A DNA stretch of 9,006 nucleotides, from assembly GCA_018402605.1 (NCBI GenBank), contig JAGYIK010000044.1, positions 1-9,006 on the forward strand. Direction: 5' to 3'. Positions 9,001-9,006 of this stretch are shown here, piece by piece. A program made the position numbers and the translations under genes. Numbering within the stretch: position 1 is the stretch's first letter; each line of letters starts with the position of its first letter. The notes beneath the pieces are model-generated. The model was not told the origin of the DNA and did not search any database. It saw only the letters and a list, made by a program, of their open reading frames with translations. The stretch is from Litorivicinus sp. Its GTDB lineage: Bacteria > Pseudomonadota > Gammaproteobacteria > Pseudomonadales > Litorivicinaceae.

Positions 9001-9006
9001 GGTTTA
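1..9006 (+). CDS. Nonribosomal peptide synthetase, internal fragment (A-T-E / C-A-T-E / C-A), partial at both ends
   Basis: Multimodular NRPS, a cytoplasmic assembly-line enzyme that builds a peptide without ribosomes. One frame (codons from base 3) is open through 3001 codons, with no start or stop of its own gene in the window. Motifs seen in order are: A7, A8 and A10 of a first A domain; GGDSI carrier; E domain (HHVAVDGVSW, EGHGRD, FNYLGQ); C domain (HHVILDGWS); full A domain (TSGTTGRPK, NAYGPTE, YRTGD, SGKIDRK); GGDSI carrier; second E domain (EGHGRP, FNYLGQ); C domain (HHLVMDGWS); and an A domain cut after its A6 region. The complete middle module spans about 1470 residues, normal for C-A-T-E. 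The product is predicted to contain D-Xaa, D-Phe and Asn in that order. Codon composition changes sharply near 2058 and 8880. The class is certain; the specific peptide and gene name are not recognised. Confidence 0.98.
3..395 (+). other. Adenylation domain of module a, C-terminal subdomain only (A-a)
   Basis: Activates an amino acid with ATP and loads it on the next carrier domain. Only about 131 residues lie in the window. A7 is YRTGD at residues 11-15. A8 (VKIRGFRIELGEIE) is at residues 35-48 and contains the hinge around which the subdomain rotates between adenylation and thiolation. A10 (NGKLDRR) is at residues 120-126, with the catalytic lysine at residue 122 (codon 366). The pocket residues in A4-A5 lie upstream of the window, so the substrate cannot be read. 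The coding sequence is strikingly C-poor: 7 of the first 60 codons end in C and one in A. The wording of the motifs is typical of actinobacterial A domains. Confidence 0.95.
426..641 (+). other. Peptidyl carrier (thiolation) domain of module a (T-a)
   Basis: Carries the activated residue or growing peptide on a phosphopantetheine arm. The attachment serine is residue 175 (codon 525) in the motif FFALGGDSI (residues 168-176). The Asp before the Ser (GGDS rather than GGHS) is the variant usually found on carriers that precede an epimerization domain, and one does follow here. A helix III region with VRDVF and TPRALA follows, as expected. The domain is about 72 residues, normal size. The A10 lysine to carrier serine distance is 53 residues, shorter than the 76 in module b. 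Confidence 0.95.
681..1937 (+). other. Epimerization domain of module a (E-a)
   Basis: Converts the carrier-bound L residue to an L/D mixture so that the next C domain can take the D form. The fold belongs to the condensation superfamily. Diagnostic E motifs are complete: FNQAV near the start (about residues 246-250), HHVAVDGVSW at residues 339-348 with the catalytic second His at 340, EGHGRDLE at 477-484 with the Glu expected to take part in proton transfer, GTVGWFTALYPL at 490-501, and FNYLGQ at 559-564. About 419 residues is close to the usual E length. Every key residue is present, so it is probably active. The domain is written entirely in the C-poor, G/T-ending codon style that ends just after it. 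Both limits are approximate. Confidence 0.94.
2013..3275 (+). other. Condensation domain of module b (C-b), probably D-donor/L-acceptor type
   Basis: Forms the peptide bond between the donor on T-a and the amino acid on T-b. C1 reads VIPLAPTQQGLLFESL (from residue 686), the PL-x-P-x-Q-x-G-x-LF form typical of C domains that follow an epimerization domain. The active site HHVILDGWS is at residues 816-824, with the catalytic second His at 817 and Asp and Gly intact. C5 is IGLFINTLP (957-965) and C6 is LFVYENAP (1014-1021), both canonical. About 420 residues is normal. Its position directly behind E-a supports a role accepting a D-residue donor. Codon usage switches from C-poor to balanced within its C1 motif, near base 2058. 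Confidence 0.95.
3348..4853 (+). other. Adenylation domain of module b (A-b), predicted phenylalanine-activating
   Basis: Complete A domain of about 502 residues. The ATP-binding A3 motif YTSGTTGRPKA is at residues 1274-1284, A4 FDASIWE at 1319-1325, A5 NAYGPTE at 1407-1413, A6 GELYVSGPSLARGY, A7 YRTGD at 1501-1505, A8 LKLNGFRIEVEEIE, and A10 SGKIDRK with its lysine at residue 1606. Aligning to GrsA PheA gives the pocket D1320 A1321 W1324 T1364 V1385 A1387 A1408 V1416 C1417 K1606, or DAWTVAAVCK. This differs from the GrsA phenylalanine code DAWTIAAICK only by two conservative Ile-to-Val changes. L-Phe is therefore the predicted substrate; another aromatic residue is the main alternative. The A2 motif is slightly unusual (AGGCFLFMDP rather than AGGAYVPLDP). 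With E-b downstream, the residue should be incorporated as D-Phe. Confidence 0.93.
4950..5159 (+). other. Peptidyl carrier (thiolation) domain of module b (T-b)
   Basis: Holds the Phe residue or extended peptide for epimerization and transfer. The phosphopantetheine serine is residue 1682 (codon 5046) in FFAIGGDSI (1675-1683). This is the GGDS variant associated with a following E domain, as in T-a. The helix III signature (VRDVF, then TPRALADLL) closely parallels T-a. About 70 residues. The linker between A-b and T-b is roughly 23 residues longer than the equivalent in module a, so the serine lies 76 residues past the A10 lysine. Confidence 0.95.
5202..6425 (+). other. Epimerization domain of module b (E-b)
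   Basis: Epimerizes the predicted Phe-bearing intermediate on T-b. Diagnostic E motifs are FNQAM near the start, HHYAVDVVSW at residues 1856-1865, EGHGRP at 1982-1987, VVGWLTCVYPL at 1995-2005 and FNYLGQ at 2054-2059. The catalytic His (1857), the Asp of the His motif (1861) and the Glu of EGHGR (1982) are present. The glycine that normally follows that Asp is valine (residue 1862), whereas E-a keeps Gly. About 408 residues, slightly short but within range. Unlike E-a it uses balanced codons. It is distinctly diverged from E-a outside the motifs, so it is not a recent duplicate. Limits are approximate. Confidence 0.93.
6501..7805 (+). other. Condensation domain of module c (C-c), probably D-donor/L-acceptor type
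   Basis: Joins the donor peptide ending in the predicted D-Phe to the residue loaded on module c. The C1 motif YIPLTAMQSGL starts at residue 2184 and is of the form that follows E domains. The active site HHLVMDGWS has its two His at residues 2316-2317 and Asp at 2321; one further His precedes it. C6 VAYIFENYP is at about 2523-2531. The C5 region reads VVGLLIETEPF (2464-2474) where C-b has the canonical IGLFINTLP, so the usual Asn-Thr pair is Glu-Thr. About 435 residues. Its position after E-b supports use of a D-configured donor. Confidence 0.94.
7887..9005 (+). other. Adenylation domain of module c (A-c), predicted asparagine-activating, truncated by the window end
   Basis: Activates and loads the third amino acid. 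A2 AGAVYVPVDARTPPERV is followed by A3 FTSGSTGIPKG (residues 2785-2795), A4 FDATITS (2830-2836), A5 NEYGPTE (2924-2930) and A6 GELYIGGVGVARGY. The sequence stops at TAERF, just before A7. Aligned to GrsA PheA, the pocket is D2831 A2832 T2835 K2873 V2899 G2901 E2925 V2933 G2934; the final lysine lies beyond the window. DATKVGEVG(K) closely matches the known asparagine pattern DLTK-x-GEVGK. Aspartate codes usually have His where this has Glu2925, so Asn is preferred and Asp is the alternative. From about base 8880 the codon style becomes the C-poor style of module a. Confidence 0.92.
8880..9006 (+). other. Return of the C-poor, G/T-ending codon tract inside A-c
   Basis: Of the 42 codons from 8880 to 9005, only one ends in C and one in A. 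Of the preceding 42 codons (8754-8879), eleven end in C. The switch falls after the A5 motif and before A6, so all readable substrate-pocket residues of A-c lie in the balanced part while the C-terminal portion is in the same style as module a. The tract continues out of the window. The last residues (TAERF) sit in the A domain almost exactly where the window's first residues (ADPL-HGERMYRTGD) begin. Confidence 0.78.

Noticed and set aside
1..9006. Search for promoters, terminators, RNA genes, CRISPR arrays and mobile elements.
   Set aside because: No intergenic space exists; every base belongs to one open NRPS frame, and I saw no tandem repeats, inverted terminal repeats or hairpin-plus-T-run terminators.

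Overview
The whole window lies inside one very large gene for a nonribosomal peptide synthetase (NRPS). A single + strand reading frame (codons starting at positions divisible by 3) is open from base 3 to base 9005. That is 3001 codons without a stop, and neither end of the gene is present. NRPS core motifs occur in the expected order in this frame from start to finish, so no frameshift is apparent. There is no intergenic sequence, RNA gene, mobile element or CRISPR array. Window residue n is encoded by the codon starting at base 3n.

Layout in module order: module a is the C-terminal end of an adenylation domain (A-a, 3-395), a carrier domain (T-a, 426-641) and an epimerization domain (E-a, 681-1937). 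Module b is complete: condensation (C-b, 2013-3275), adenylation (A-b, 3348-4853), carrier (T-b, 4950-5159) and epimerization (E-b, 5202-6425). Module c has a condensation domain (C-c, 6501-7805) and most of an adenylation domain (A-c, 7887-9005), cut by the window end. The order is therefore A-T-E / C-A-T-E / C-A.

How the parts work together: each A domain activates an amino acid as its AMP ester and loads it on the phosphopantetheine arm of the next T domain. E-a and E-b invert the alpha carbon of the residue on their carriers. C-b and C-c then join the D-configured donor to the next L-aminoacyl carrier. Pocket residues read by aligning A4-A5 to GrsA PheA give DAWTVAAVCK for A-b (phenylalanine-like) and DATKVGEVG plus one unseen position for A-c (asparagine-like). 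The inferred partial product is ...D-Xaa - D-Phe - Asn..., with Xaa unreadable and the chirality of Asn unknown.

The most notable feature is a base-composition mosaic within the gene. From 1 to about 2058 almost every codon ends in G or T and C is rare. From about 2060 to about 8878 codon use is balanced. After about 8880, partway through A-c, the C-poor style returns abruptly. This suggests that blocks of the assembly line were exchanged or homogenised by recombination, with joints at the start of C-b and between the A5 and A6 motifs of A-c.

Organism: a bacterium of moderate to fairly high G+C, roughly 55-65% in the lines inspected. The wording of the A-domain motifs (TA-ERF, PGERMYRTGD, SDDQVKIRGFRIELGEIE) resembles actinobacterial NRPSs, perhaps of the mycobacteria/corynebacteria group. 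This is a weak inference from motif style. No previously undescribed system was found: the machinery is of a known class, and the unusual points are the mosaic and a few motif deviations.
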